This document shows positions 1-8,681 of a stretch of 53,214 nt of DNA, piece after piece. Each line of letters opens with the position of its first letter. The first letter of the stretch is position 1. The notes under the pieces are model-generated. The model was not told the DNA's origin and did no database searches. It worked only from the letters and a program-made list of their open reading frames with translations. Both the position numbers and the translations under genes were made by a program. The DNA is from an uncultured bacterium (lineage in GTDB: Bacteria; Armatimonadota; HRBIN16): the NCBI GenBank assembly GCA_938027655.1, contig CALJAP010000003.1, positions 1-53,214 on the forward strand, in the 5' to 3' direction.

Positions 1-297
1 AGGGTACCTTCTCGCTTCCAGCCTGACATCGGTCTCGCTTCTTCGCACAGGGTATCCATCAGATTCTCGTTGCGGGGAGGTGATACCTGCTGGCGGACAG
101 GACCTGGTGGTGCGCAGGATTGCTGGGCAACGAAGGAACTCGAGAACCCTGTAGCCTGCGCGAAGGAGGCGCAACCTGAAGGTTGCGGCTACATTCTCTC
201 TGGTGCGTGCGAAGGAAAAAGAGCGGGAGGAAGTAGGAATCCGTGAGGGAACCGGCGAAAGCTCGTTACAAATATTTTCTTCATGGGAGGGGTTTCT
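1..297. other. Noncoding start of window
   Basis: I see no convincing gene in this stretch. It holds a degenerate copy of the palindromic repeat common elsewhere in the window (about 151-192) and, at its end, the GGGAGGGG ribosome binding site (284-291) of the small zinc-ribbon gene. The sequence does not look like the truncated end of a gene on either strand. Confidence 0.5.
151..192. repeat. Degenerate palindromic (REP-like) repeat
   Basis: The segment begins GTAGCCTGCGC and ends in the palindrome GCAACCTGAAGGTTGCGGCTAC. It is the same two-part element (a GCAGGCT/AGCCTGC core and a GCAACCT/AGGTTGC core, with GTAGCC ends) found at 31825-31951, 37745-37949 and 52735-53160. The first core is mostly lost in this copy. 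Confidence 0.6.
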
Positions 298-441
298 ATG
301 GAGGGCTATTGCGTCAAGTGCAAAGCGAAGAAGGAGATGAAGAATCCTACCGCTATCACGCTGAAAAACGGACGCCCTGCGACGGTTGGTACGTGTGTCA
401 CCTGCGGGACGAAGATTTACAAGATTGGTAGCAGCAAGTAG
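298..441 (+). CDS. Small zinc-ribbon protein (DUF5679-like)
   Basis: A 47-residue ORF starts MEGYCVKCKAKKEM and carries two CxxC pairs (CVKC near residue 5 and CVTC near residue 33), the layout of a one-domain zinc ribbon. The segment TLKNGRPATVGTC between the pairs matches what I remember of the DUF5679 family, whose members are small proteins of unknown function. The start is supported by GGGAGGGG six bases upstream. A different frame of the same DNA also stays open for 62 codons, but it has no such motif. The gene sits alone before the tRNA pair. The zinc-binding role is inferred from the cysteines, and no function is assigned. Confidence 0.75.
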   Translation: MEGYCVKCKAKKEMKNPTAITLKNGRPATVGTCVTCGTKIYKIGSSK

Positions 442-485
442 AGGGTGCGACCGTTTTGGCATGTGCTAAGCGCAACAAGCGCTTC

Positions 486-514
486 TTGCATCAGCGGCGA
501 AGATGTTGTATAAT
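486..514 (+). promoter_or_regulatory. Sigma-70-type promoter of the tRNA pair
   Basis: TTGCAT (486-491) and a perfect TATAAT (509-514) are 17 bases apart. The predicted start near 521 lies about 10 bases before tRNA-Ala, as expected for a tRNA operon promoter. Confidence 0.85.
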
Positions 515-530
515 GATGAGTGCGTTGGAT

Positions 531-606
531 GGGGCTGTAGCTCAGCTGGGAGAGCGCTTCAATGGCATTGAAGAGGCCAGGGGTTCGAATCCCCTCAGCT
601 CCACCA
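531..606 (+). tRNA. tRNA-Ala (anticodon GGC)
   Basis: The 76-nt sequence folds into a full cloverleaf with an encoded CCA end. The acceptor stem GGGGCTG/CAGCTCC contains the G3:U70 wobble pair that marks alanine tRNAs. The anticodon loop is ATGGCAT, giving anticodon GGC (codon GCC), and the T arm is AGGGG-TTCGAAT-CCCCT. A run of seven T follows at 610-616, but tRNA-Lys starts only 18 bases downstream and probably shares the promoter. Confidence 0.97.
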
Positions 607-624
607 GCATTTTTTTGAGCGGGT

Positions 625-700
<76 letters not shown>

Positions 701-722
701 TTGTGTTTGGGGATGCTCTGGT

Positions 723-1991
723 CTAACCAGTCCGCAGTTGCAAGTTGCCCCACATCTCCACAGCAGACCCCGCAGGCGCGAGATTCACGAGGGGACGTAC
801 CGCCCGAATGGTGTTGCCCGCCACCAGAGCCGACTGCACACCAGCCTCAATGCGTACACCTTCGTCTGTAGAATCGACATGACAGCCCGACAGCGTAGTA
901 TAGCCGCCTCGCAGGTGCACCGCAGGAACTCTAAACGACTCCATCGGGCGAACCAGACTGCATCCGTCTATCACTGCCTGCTCCGCACGATGAACTTCGA
1001 TACAAGGGGCACCGTTCGATTTTACTTCCGCTCCGGTCACCCGCACGCGCGCCTTCTCGCCGTCAATACGCACGCCGTAAAAATGGTTCCAGTAACTACC
1101 TCCGGTCACGCTAATCGTATGCTCTCCCTGCACGTCGATGCCGATACGGCAGAAGTCACTGGAACAACCTGTCAACGCCCCCCAGGTGCCTCCCCTGATG
1201 GTCGCGTCGGGTATCGTATCGCGGAGCAGATAGCCGGTTCCCATCGCAAACACAAAGCAATCGCTCAGGCGTATCAGGTCGTTCTTGCCGAGGTCAAACC
1301 CGATGCCTCTCTCCGCCGGACGCGGCACCGGGCCCAGATTCCACACCTCCACGTTGCGAATCGTGGGAGCATCCCATGTGCCCGTGACGCGCATCCCGAT
1401 ATTGCGGGGTGCCACAATAAAAACGTTTTCCACGTTCAGCCTGCCGATGTTGGAGACGCCATCTGCCATCACGCCGTCCCACGCGTACATGATTTTCACG
1501 TGAGAGATATAAGCCCCAATGCCAGCCACCGCGATCGCAGGCGGACCCGACTCGGGTTCACCCTTCCAGTCGTAACGGATAGCCAGAGCCTGTATGCCCC
1601 CACCCGCCTTGAGCACGAGACAGGGGGCGTCGCGGTGCTGCGGGACAAGAAGAGGCAGAACATCCGTGTCGGCACACCAGACGCCCGGCGTGGGACCTGT
1701 CAGGCTGATGTTTTCCACCGTGAGTGGACGTGTGATGAGGTAGGTCGCTCGGGGAATAAATACCGCCAAACCGGCTGCACGCGCTGCCTCGATAGCTCTC
1801 TCAAACGCCGGTGTATCATCTGCCCTGCCGTCACCACGCGCCCCAAAGTCGCGAACGTTGACCAAACCGGAGGAGCGCGGGCGGGGAGAAACCGTTTGCG
1901 TAGAACCGAAACCCAGCGAAGCAAGACCCGCTAGCGCCCCCAATCCCTTGAGCGTGCCGCGCCGGGACGGTGAAGGCACTTCTCTTTCCAT
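723..1991 (-). CDS. Tat-exported pectate-lyase-like beta-helix protein
   Basis: The 422-residue protein opens with a twin-arginine signal (SRRGTLKG at about 9-16, then a hydrophobic stretch to about 35). The mature part begins VNVRDFGARGDGRADDTPAF, the hallmark start of the Pectate_lyase_3 right-handed beta-helix fold. Glycine- and valine-rich repeats typical of beta-helix rungs continue to the C-terminus. Such proteins are usually secreted polysaccharide lyases or hydrolases or surface proteins; the substrate cannot be read from the sequence. The start is supported by a GGGGGTGG ribosome site and a strong promoter at 2024-2052. It is transcribed divergently from the wecG-like gene. An antisense ORF of 398 codons overlaps it but lacks any domain signal. 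Confidence 0.8.
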   Translation of the reverse strand: MEREVPSPSRRGTLKGLGALAGLASLGFGSTQTVSPRPRSSGLVNVRDFGARGDGRADDTPAFERAIEAARAAGLAVFIPRATYLITRPLTVENISLTGPTPGVWCADTDVLPLLVPQHRDAPCLVLKAGGGIQALAIRYDWKGEPESGPPAIAVAGIGAYISHVKIMYAWDGVMADGVSNIGRLNVENVFIVAPRNIGMRVTGTWDAPTIRNVEVWNLGPVPRPAERGIGFDLGKNDLIRLSDCFVFAMGTGYLLRDTIPDATIRGGTWGALTGCSSDFCRIGIDVQGEHTISVTGGSYWNHFYGVRIDGEKARVRVTGAEVKSNGAPCIEVHRAEQAVIDGCSLVRPMESFRVPAVHLRGGYTTLSGCHVDSTDEGVRIEAGVQSALVAGNTIRAVRPLVNLAPAGSAVEMWGNLQLRTG

Positions 1992-2023
1992 GCGTTTCCA
2001 CCCCCGAAGTGTATCTGCTGCAC

Positions 2024-2052
2024 ATCATAACCGTCCACCCCACTTCTGTCAA
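2024..2052 (-). promoter_or_regulatory. Promoter of the Tat-exported beta-helix gene
   Basis: On the minus strand, a consensus TTGACA (2047-2052) and TATGAT (2024-2029) are spaced by 17 bases. Transcription should begin near 2017, about 25 bases before the ATG at 1991. Confidence 0.8.
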
Positions 2053-2086
2053 GCGAAAAGGGCAGGAAAAAACCTGCGGTTTCGTG

Positions 2087-2092
2087 TATACT
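2087..2092 (+). promoter_or_regulatory. -10 box directly before the wecG-like gene
   Basis: TATACT ends only seven bases before the GTG at 2100, so a transcript from it would start at or next to the start codon. There is no Shine-Dalgarno sequence and no clear -35 box. This suggests a leaderless mRNA. Confidence 0.5.
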
Positions 2093-2099
2093 TATAGCC

Positions 2100-2888
2100 G
2101 TGAGCATGATGGAAGCGGCAACAGTGCCCGTGCAAGAGCACATATCGGCGGTTTCGCTGTTTGGGGTGCGCGTTCATGCGGTCAGCATGGACGAGGCGAT
2201 ACAGCACATCCTACGTTTTGTGCGCGAGAACAACCCGCGACAGGTGGTCACTGCCGACTCCAGCATGGTGGTCATGGCACAGCGAGATGACCACCTGCGT
2301 GACATTATCAATCGGGCAGACCTGGTGACGCCCGATAGCATCGGCATCTTGTGGGCGTGCCGCCGGCGCGGGTTTGTGATGCCCGAACGGGTGAGCGGTG
2401 TGGATATCGTGGTTCGTCTGGCACAGATTAGCGCGCAAACCGGTCTGCGGCTCTACTTCCTGGGGGCGCAACCGGGGGTTGCCGAGCAAGCAGCACAGCG
2501 TCTTCAGGCACGCTATCCGGGGGTGTGTATCGCAGGGTGTCAGCACGGATATTTCCCACCGGAGTCGGAGTCCGAAATCGTCCGGCGGATTTGTGAAGCC
2601 CAACCCGATGTGCTGTGTGTGGCGATGGGTATCCCCAAACAGGAGAAGTGGATTGACCGTTATCGCGACGTGCTACGGGTGCCAGTTAGTATAGGGGTGG
2701 GAGGGACGTTTGATGTTCTCTCCGGGCGGGTGCGGCGCGCGCCGTTATGGATGCAAAGAACAGGCATGGAATGGTTGTGGCGGGTAGGGCACAATCCGCG
2801 TAAAATCTCCAAAGTGATGTTGCTACCACGCTTTGTGTGGATGGTGCTGACCAATCAAAAGGCTATCGAGGTTGTTCGCAATGGGTGA
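2100..2888 (+). CDS. WecG/TagA/CpsF-family glycosyltransferase
   Basis: The 262-residue protein has the family's diagnostic series: TADSSMVVMA (about 50), VTPDSIGI (about 75), RVSGVDIV (about 98), YFLGAQPG (about 118), MGIPKQEKW (about 180) and the C-terminal GVGGTFDVLSGRVRRAP followed by GMEWLWR. Relatives (WecG, TagA) transfer a ManNAc-type sugar to a lipid-linked acceptor at the inner membrane for surface polysaccharide or teichoic acid. The exact donor is not known. The start is the GTG at 2100 or the ATG at 2106; a -10 box lies immediately upstream and no ribosome site is visible. It overlaps greA by 8 bases, and a UDP-glucose dehydrogenase gene downstream fits a surface-glycan role. Confidence 0.88.
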   Translation: MSMMEAATVPVQEHISAVSLFGVRVHAVSMDEAIQHILRFVRENNPRQVVTADSSMVVMAQRDDHLRDIINRADLVTPDSIGILWACRRRGFVMPERVSGVDIVVRLAQISAQTGLRLYFLGAQPGVAEQAAQRLQARYPGVCIAGCQHGYFPPESESEIVRRICEAQPDVLCVAMGIPKQEKWIDRYRDVLRVPVSIGVGGTFDVLSGRVRRAPLWMQRTGMEWLWRVGHNPRKISKVMLLPRFVWMVLTNQKAIEVVRNG

Positions 2889-3369
2889 TGAGATTATCCT
2901 CACGCGCGAGGGATATGAGAAACTCAAGCAGGAGCTGGAACACCTCAAAACTGCTGGGCGGGCGCACAGTGCCGAGCGCATCCGTCGCGCCCGTGCACAG
3001 GGTGACCTGAGCGAGAATTTCGAATACCACGAAGCCAAACGCGCTCAGGCGATGCTGGAAGGGCGTATCCGCGAGCTGCAACGCATTCTGGAAATCGCGC
3101 AGGTGGTAGAGCATTTGCCCGGCGAAGATGGGGTGGTCACTGTCGGCAGTGTGGTTACCGTGGAGGACCTCGAACACGGTGAAGAGTGGACGTTCCGCGT
3201 GGTGGACACCGCCTCCGCCGCGGTGTTCGGAGCCGACGAAGAGTACGAGCATGTCTCCGCCGCCTCGCCCATCGGGCAAGCCATCGTGGGCAGGAAAGTG
3301 GGCGACATCGTGCAGGTGGAGACGCCCGGAGGCACGGTGGACTACGAAATACTCTCCGTACACACCTGA
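2881..3369 (+). CDS. greA: Transcription elongation factor GreA
   Basis: The 162-residue protein has the full GreA architecture: an N-terminal antiparallel coiled coil (about 1-75) with the tip motif DLSENFEY, whose acidic residues enter the RNA polymerase secondary channel and help cleave backtracked RNA, and a C-terminal FKBP-like domain with PIGQAIVGRKVGD. I start at ATG 2881 because GAGG lies nine bases upstream and the usual MGDEIILTREG N-terminus begins there; an in-frame TTG at 2872 has no ribosome site. It overlaps the end of the upstream glycosyltransferase gene, so the two are probably translationally coupled. Confidence 0.95.
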   Translation: MGDEIILTREGYEKLKQELEHLKTAGRAHSAERIRRARAQGDLSENFEYHEAKRAQAMLEGRIRELQRILEIAQVVEHLPGEDGVVTVGSVVTVEDLEHGEEWTFRVVDTASAAVFGADEEYEHVSAASPIGQAIVGRKVGDIVQVETPGGTVDYEILSVHT

Positions 3370-3416
3370 ACGTACACCGCATAACTGGCATAATCCATAT
3401 TGAGACTGCACACGCC

Positions 3417-3436
3417 GCCCTGCCGACAGGCAGGGC
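3417..3436 (+). other. GC-rich hairpin between greA and ugd
   Basis: GCCCTGCC-GACA-GGCAGGGC forms a perfect 8-bp stem with a 4-base loop. It is followed by TTGG rather than a T run, so it may be a weak terminator for greA or a leader hairpin for the next gene. It lies 11 bases before that gene's ribosome site. Confidence 0.5.
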
Positions 3437-3463
3437 TTGGCATCATCGGGGAGGCAGCAAGAG

Positions 3464-4795
3464 ATGCAACTGAGCGTCATCGGTACGGGCTATGTAGGGC
3501 TTGTTACAGGTGCGGTATTCGCCGACCTAGGCAACGAGGTCATCTGTGTGGATAAAGACGAGGAGAAGATTACTGCTTTGCGCGCGGGCATTATGCCCAT
3601 CTACGAGCCGGGGCTGGAGGAGATGGTGCGTCACAACGCGGAGGAAGGGCGACTTTCCTTCACGACCGATACCGAAGAGGCAGTACGTCGCTCCGAAGTG
3701 GTCTTCATCGCGGTTGGTACCCCCAGTCTTCCCGATGGTCAACCCGACCTATCGCAGGTGGAGGATGCCTGTCGCCATATCGCTTGCGCGTTGAACGCTC
3801 CGAAGGTCATCGTGAATAAAAGCACCGTACCTGTTGGCACGGGTGATGTGGTGCGGCGGTGGATCGAGCAATACGCCCCTGCTGACCATCCTCCTTTTGA
3901 CGTGGTGTCCAACCCCGAGTTCCTGAGGGAAGGCTCCGCGATTTACGATACCCTGCATCCCGACCGCATCGTGATCGGCGCGGCGAACCAGAACGCAGCC
4001 ATGAAACTGATTGAGCTCTACGCCCCGCTGGAGCGACCGATGATTGTGACCGACGTGAACTCCGCCGAGCTCATCAAGTACGCTTCTAACTGCTTCCTAG
4101 CGATGAAGATTTCGTATATCAACGCCATTGCCCGCATCTGCGACCTGAGCGGGGCGGACGTAACCCTGGTGGCGAAGGGTATGGGCTACGATAAGCGCAT
4201 CGGGGACCAGTTTCTGCAAGCAGGATTGGGATGGGGCGGGAGCTGCTTCCCCAAGGACGTCAGCGCGATGATAGCTACCGCCGATGCGCTGGGCTATGAC
4301 TTCCAGCTGCTGAAGGCGGTGAAGCAGATTAACGAGGAGCAGCCGCTCTATTTCGTCGGCAAGATGCGTAACGCGCTGGGCGGGCTGGATGGCAAGCGAA
4401 TAGCCATTCTCGGACTTTCGTTCAAGCCCAATACCGACGACCTGCGCGAAGCGAAGTCGTTGCAGATTATCACCGCTTTGCTGGCGGAGGGGGCAGAGGT
4501 GCGGGCGTACGACCCCATCGCTATGCCCAAGGCGCGAGCCATCTTTCCGCAGATCACCTATTGCGAAAACGCCTATGACGCGGCTACCGGTTGTGATGCG
4601 GTGGCGGTGGTGACCGAGTGGAACGAATTTCGGCAGATTAATCTGGAGAAGTTGCGTCAGTCTATGCGTCGCCCGTTGTTGTTCGACGGGCGTAATATCT
4701 ACAACCCGCAGAAGGTAAAACAGGCCGGTCTGGAGTACTACGGCATCGGGCGGTCTGCCAATACCGCACCGTTTGCCCGAGCGGCGTCGCAATAA
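3464..4795 (+). CDS. ugd: UDP-glucose 6-dehydrogenase
   Basis: The 443-residue enzyme oxidises UDP-glucose to UDP-glucuronate using two NAD+, supplying uronic acid for exopolysaccharide. The N-terminus MQLSVIGTGYVGLVTG is the NAD-binding Rossmann turn. The catalytic cysteine is in GWGGSCFPKD (about residue 260), and the C-terminal nucleotide-binding part has SFKPNTDDLREAKS (about 325). I choose ATG 3464 since GGGGAGG lies nine bases upstream; an in-frame TTG 27 bases earlier has no such site. A UDP-ManNAc dehydrogenase is the main alternative but fits less well. Its position near a wecG-like transferase suggests joint work in surface-glycan synthesis. Confidence 0.92.
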   Translation: MQLSVIGTGYVGLVTGAVFADLGNEVICVDKDEEKITALRAGIMPIYEPGLEEMVRHNAEEGRLSFTTDTEEAVRRSEVVFIAVGTPSLPDGQPDLSQVEDACRHIACALNAPKVIVNKSTVPVGTGDVVRRWIEQYAPADHPPFDVVSNPEFLREGSAIYDTLHPDRIVIGAANQNAAMKLIELYAPLERPMIVTDVNSAELIKYASNCFLAMKISYINAIARICDLSGADVTLVAKGMGYDKRIGDQFLQAGLGWGGSCFPKDVSAMIATADALGYDFQLLKAVKQINEEQPLYFVGKMRNALGGLDGKRIAILGLSFKPNTDDLREAKSLQIITALLAEGAEVRAYDPIAMPKARAIFPQITYCENAYDAATGCDAVAVVTEWNEFRQINLEKLRQSMRRPLLFDGRNIYNPQKVKQAGLEYYGIGRSANTAPFARAASQ

Positions 4796-4817
4796 ACGCA
4801 GGGGGAGGAGTATCAGC

Positions 4818-5717
4818 ATGAGTTTCTTCAATCGCGAGTTGGTGCTGGGGCGTAATCCGCACTACGACAAAGGCGTGCGTTTGCTGGACCAGGGGCTGTA
4901 CCAGGAAGCCATCGCCGAGTTCGAGCAGGTCGGGCCCTCCGACCCGGCGGTGTATCGCCTGGCGCGGTTTCATCTGGGGCAGGCGTATGCCGAGCTAGGG
5001 CAGCGCTACTTACAAGGAGGACTGCTGGAGCGTGCCGAGGCGGCTCTGCGCCACGCCATCGAGATACACCCGCGCTTTGCCGACCTTCACTGCAGTCTGG
5101 GTATCGTATTCCAGCAGCAGAAGCGGTACCAGGAGGCAGAAGAGGCTCTGCTCAAAGCGCTGGAGATTAACCCGCGCTTTGCCTACGCTAAGCTGCGACT
5201 CGGTATCTGCTACTTGCAGCAGGGTCAAACCGAGAGAGGCTGGCAGACAGCACAGGAAGCGATTGCACTGGAACCTCGCCTGCATACATCCGTCTATCAG
5301 AAAGCACTGCAGTTGCGCGAGGATGGCGACTTGCAGGGTGCGCTGGCGGCATTAGAGCAGGTGCGCATCACCGAAGTAGAGGATATTCAGTTCCATACCC
5401 GTCTGGGCGATGACCTGTACCGGCGTGGCATGTATGCGAAAGCGGCGGAAGAGTATCAGAAGGCTCTGCACGTGAACGGCGCCTATCCCGACCTGTATAA
5501 CCGTTTGGGTGTTGCCCTGATGGCGCAGGGCGACTATCGGGGGGCGGAGGAGGCGTTCCGCCGTGCCCTGCAGATTAACCCACGCTACGCCGAGGCGCAG
5601 GCGAATCTGGTGCTTGCCCTGCGTGGTGCGGGCAGAGAGGCGGAGGCAGAGCAAGCACTCCAGCGTCTGGCGGAGATTGCTCCAGATAATCCCCTGCTGA
5701 AACCGCCTGCAGAATGA
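4818..5717 (+). CDS. TPR-repeat protein
   Basis: The 299-residue protein is built almost entirely of tetratricopeptide repeats. I can see at least six units with the A-x-x-x-L-G...Y...A...A-L-x-x-x-P pattern, for example from about 80, 115, 150, 215 and 250. TPRs form helical scaffolds for protein binding. No signal peptide or other domain is visible, so it is probably cytoplasmic. The start ATG is preceded by GGGGGAGGAG. It shares a 4-base ATGA overlap with tgt, so the two are translationally coupled. The binding partner is unknown. Confidence 0.85.
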   Translation: MSFFNRELVLGRNPHYDKGVRLLDQGLYQEAIAEFEQVGPSDPAVYRLARFHLGQAYAELGQRYLQGGLLERAEAALRHAIEIHPRFADLHCSLGIVFQQQKRYQEAEEALLKALEINPRFAYAKLRLGICYLQQGQTERGWQTAQEAIALEPRLHTSVYQKALQLREDGDLQGALAALEQVRITEVEDIQFHTRLGDDLYRRGMYAKAAEEYQKALHVNGAYPDLYNRLGVALMAQGDYRGAEEAFRRALQINPRYAEAQANLVLALRGAGREAEAEQALQRLAEIAPDNPLLKPPAE

Positions 5718-6859
5718 GACCGTCTCCCGCGTTACAGTTTGAGATAGTGGCGCGTGACCCGCGTTCGCTGGCGCGGTGTGGGATTCTGCGCCTGCCTCAT
5801 GGCGAGGTGGAGACGCCTGTCTTTATGCCTGTTGGCACGCAGGGCACGGTCAAAGCCATGACGCAGGAAGAACTGGAACGGCTCGATTTGCGTATTATTT
5901 TATGCAACACCTATCATCTGTACCTGCGTCCGGGGCATGAGCGCGTTGCCCGCGCGGGCGGATTACACCGCTTTATCGCGTGGAACCGCAATATCCTCAC
6001 CGATAGCGGTGGCTTCCAGGTGTTCAGTCTGCAGGGGCTCAGGCGAGTGTACGAGGACGGTGTGGAGTTTCAGTCGCATATCGACGGCTCCACCCATTAC
6101 TTCACACCCGAGCGGGCGGTGCAGATACAGCACGCGCTGGGTGCAGACATTATCATGGCGTTCGATGAGTGCCCGCCCAACCCGTGTACTTATGAGCAGG
6201 CGAAGGCGGCGATGGAGCGCACCCATCGCTGGGCGGTACGCTGTCTGGAAGCGCATCATACCGAACAGGCTCTGTTCGGTATTGTGCAGGGAAGCGTGTA
6301 CGAAGACCTGCGCGAGCGGAGCGCGCGCTTTATCAGCGAACTCGGTTTGCCGGGTATCGCCATCGGCGGAGTGGCGGTCGGCGAGGAGAAAGAGGCGATC
6401 CACCGCATCGTCGCGTTCACCACGCCCCTTCTACCGGACGAGAAGCCGCGCTACTTGATGGGTGTGGGTGAGCCGGATGACATCCTGCAGGCGGTCGCCA
6501 GCGGGGTAGATATGTTCGATTGTGTGCTGCCCACGCGCCTGGCACGCAACGCGGCGATGCTGACCCGGCGCGGGCGAGTGAACCTGCGCAACGCACACTT
6601 CGCCGACCACTTCGGTGCGGTAGACCCGGAGTGTGACTGTGCGGTGTGCCTGCGCTACCCGGCGGCATACATCCATCACCTGTTTAAGGCGAAGGAGATT
6701 CTGGCGGCGCGCCTGGCAACGTACCATAACCTGTACTTCTACCAGAGGCTGATGGAAGAGATTCGCCGGGCGATTCGCAAAGGGAATCTGGAACAATTTA
6801 CAAGGGAGTTCCTTCAGAAGTACATGCCGGAAGAGAGCCGGCTATCCAGAGAGGAGTGA
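5714..6859 (+). CDS. tgt: tRNA-guanine transglycosylase
   Basis: The 381-residue enzyme exchanges guanine-34 of GUN-anticodon tRNAs for preQ1 on the way to queuosine. Visible are TDSGGFQ (proton-acceptor Asp at 97), FDECPPN (about 150), GIVQGS (189-194), the nucleophile region FDCVLPTRLARNA with Asp269, and the zinc site CDCAVC with a following HH (307-322). Its length is normal for the bacterial family. It overlaps the TPR gene by 4 bases and the HD-domain gene begins at its stop codon. No queC/D/E or queA gene is in the window. Confidence 0.97.
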   Translation: MRPSPALQFEIVARDPRSLARCGILRLPHGEVETPVFMPVGTQGTVKAMTQEELERLDLRIILCNTYHLYLRPGHERVARAGGLHRFIAWNRNILTDSGGFQVFSLQGLRRVYEDGVEFQSHIDGSTHYFTPERAVQIQHALGADIIMAFDECPPNPCTYEQAKAAMERTHRWAVRCLEAHHTEQALFGIVQGSVYEDLRERSARFISELGLPGIAIGGVAVGEEKEAIHRIVAFTTPLLPDEKPRYLMGVGEPDDILQAVASGVDMFDCVLPTRLARNAAMLTRRGRVNLRNAHFADHFGAVDPECDCAVCLRYPAAYIHHLFKAKEILAARLATYHNLYFYQRLMEEIRRAIRKGNLEQFTREFLQKYMPEESRLSREE

Positions 6860-6867
6860 AACACAAA

Positions 6868-7542
6868 GTGATTACACTGCAGCAGGTCACCTTGAAGGAC
6901 GTGCGCAACTACCCGAAGGTGCGCATTTACATAGACGCTGCGAACCAGCAGATGGCGGCAATCGGGTATACCGAACACGGACACCGCCACGCGGGGGTGG
7001 TCTCTTCGGTGACGCGCACCATCTGCGAGTCACTAGGCTATACACCGCGCCAAACGGAGCTCGCCGCCATCGCCGCCTACCTGCATGACATCGGCAATAT
7101 GGTCAACCGCAACAACCATCCTGAGATCGGCGCGATTATCGCCATGAACATTCTGGACGAGATGGGCATGGACCCGCGCGAGATTGCGGTGGTGGTCGCC
7201 GCTATCGGCAACCACGAGGAAGGCGATGGCATCCCGATAGACTACGCCTCCGCCGCGGTGATTATCGCCGATAAATCGGACGTGCATTATAGCCGTGTGC
7301 AGAACCCGCGCCCGGAGACCTACGACATCCACGACAGGGTAAACCACGCGGTGCAGCGGTCTAACCTGTACGTAGAACCCGATAAGCGCATTATTCGACT
7401 GGACCTAGAGATCGACACCTCCTTCGCCAGCGTGATGGAGTATTTCGAGATATTCCTGTCGCGCATGGTCATGTGTCGTAAAGCAGCGGAACAGCTGGAG
7501 TGCCGATTCTGCTTGCGGGTGAACGGGGTGGACCTAGGGTAG
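6868..7542 (+). CDS. HD-domain phosphohydrolase
   Basis: The protein (224 residues from GTG 6868; a GTG at 6856 overlapping the tgt stop is the alternative) carries an HD-type metal-dependent hydrolase domain. HRHAGVV (about 40) gives the first histidine, YLHDIGN (about 75) the HD pair, and NHPE and NHEEGDG (about 87 and 116) further ligands. HD enzymes hydrolyse phosphates from nucleotides, cyclic dinucleotides or (p)ppGpp; the substrate here is not evident. I prefer GTG 6868 because GAGAGGAG lies 11 bases upstream, while the earlier GTG has no spacing. It sits between tgt and recF with short gaps. Confidence 0.82.
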   Translation: MITLQQVTLKDVRNYPKVRIYIDAANQQMAAIGYTEHGHRHAGVVSSVTRTICESLGYTPRQTELAAIAAYLHDIGNMVNRNNHPEIGAIIAMNILDEMGMDPREIAVVVAAIGNHEEGDGIPIDYASAAVIIADKSDVHYSRVQNPRPETYDIHDRVNHAVQRSNLYVEPDKRIIRLDLEIDTSFASVMEYFEIFLSRMVMCRKAAEQLECRFCLRVNGVDLG

Positions 7543-7549
7543 CGCTGTC

Positions 7550-8680
7550 ATGCGTCTACTGGAACTACGCCTCTGCAACTTCCGCAACTACGAGAGCCTG
7601 CATCTGGTACCCGATGCAGGCTTGAACCTCATCACAGGAGAAAACGCGCAGGGCAAGACCAATCTGCTGGAAGCCATCTATTTGCTAGCAACCGGCAGAG
7701 CGCTCCGCGCGGGCAAGGATGAGGAGCTCATTCGCTGGGGCGCAGAGGGTGCAACCGTGCACGCCCATATCCATCGGGAGCGGCAGATCGATGTGCATGT
7801 GGAGGTCAATCTCTCGCGTGGTCAACCCCGCGTGGTGAAGGTGGATGGGCAAACCTACCGCGCAGCGACCGCATTGGGGCAATTTAATGTGGTGCTCTTC
7901 AGCGCGATGGATCTGGAGGTGGTGCGCGGGCAACCGGCAGACAGACGCAGGTATCTGGATGTGGAAATCAGTATGCTCAGTCCGGCGTATGCGCGTGCGC
8001 TGGTGGGCTATCGCCGGGCATTGGAGCAGCGCAATCGCCTGCTGAAGAGCATTCGCGAAAGCGGCGGCGCGATAACCCCCTCTACCATAGAACTGCTGGA
8101 GGCATGGGACGAGCAGCTGGTGCGCTATGGCAGCAACGTGATAGTGGCGCGAGAACGGTTCATCTGCGCCCTGCACCCGCTGGCACGCACCGCCCATGCG
8201 GAACTCTCTGAAGGGCGCGAGGAGCTGGACATCCGTTATGCTCCCGCTGTTGAAGCGGGGCAGGGAGAGCGCGAGCAGATAGCGGAGCGTTTCCGACAAC
8301 AACTGCGGAAGACGCGCGAGGAGGAGCTACGTCGAGGTACAACCCTTGTCGGTCCTCAACGCGATGACTTACTGCTGTTTGTGGACGGGAAGGAGGCGCG
8401 TACCTACGCCTCGCAAGGTCAACAGAGAACCGTCATGTTGAGCCTGAAGAGAGCGGAGTTTGAGCTCACCTTGCTGGAACGACAGGAACCGCCCATCGTG
8501 TTGCTGGATGATGTGATGTCGGACCTGGACGAGATGCGGCGAGCGCAGCTGCTGCGTATGACCCTGCGCGGAGCGCAGGCGTTTATCACCGCCACCTCTG
8601 CCGAGAGCTTTCCGCAGGAAATCCTCTCCAGCGCCCGAATGTACCGGGTGGAGAACGGTCGCCTGGAGAGTGTGAGATAG
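7550..8680 (+). CDS. recF: DNA repair/replication protein RecF
   Basis: The 376-residue ATPase loads RecA at gaps with RecO and RecR. Walker A is GENAQGKT (30-37), the ABC-type signature is SQGQQRTVMLSLK (about 290), and Walker B with the D-loop is IVLLDDVMSDLD (about 315). The N-terminus MRLLELRLCNFRNY is typical. It is seven bases downstream of the HD gene, and a DUF721 gene starts one base after its stop. The recF-DUF721 pair is common in bacteria; dnaA, dnaN and gyrB, its usual other neighbours, are not here. Confidence 0.97.
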   Translation: MRLLELRLCNFRNYESLHLVPDAGLNLITGENAQGKTNLLEAIYLLATGRALRAGKDEELIRWGAEGATVHAHIHRERQIDVHVEVNLSRGQPRVVKVDGQTYRAATALGQFNVVLFSAMDLEVVRGQPADRRRYLDVEISMLSPAYARALVGYRRALEQRNRLLKSIRESGGAITPSTIELLEAWDEQLVRYGSNVIVARERFICALHPLARTAHAELSEGREELDIRYAPAVEAGQGEREQIAERFRQQLRKTREEELRRGTTLVGPQRDDLLLFVDGKEARTYASQGQQRTVMLSLKRAEFELTLLERQEPPIVLLDDVMSDLDEMRRAQLLRMTLRGAQAFITATSAESFPQEILSSARMYRVENGRLESVR

Positions 8681-8681
8681 C

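Noticed and set aside
243-431. 62-codon frame overlapping the zinc-ribbon gene
   Set aside because: The other frame (298-441) has the CxxC pairs and the ribosome site; this one has neither.
738-1934. Long open frame of 398 codons antisense to the beta-helix gene
   Set aside because: It has no domain or signal sequence, is rich in Arg and His as expected of an antisense frame, and lies opposite a convincing gene with a promoter.
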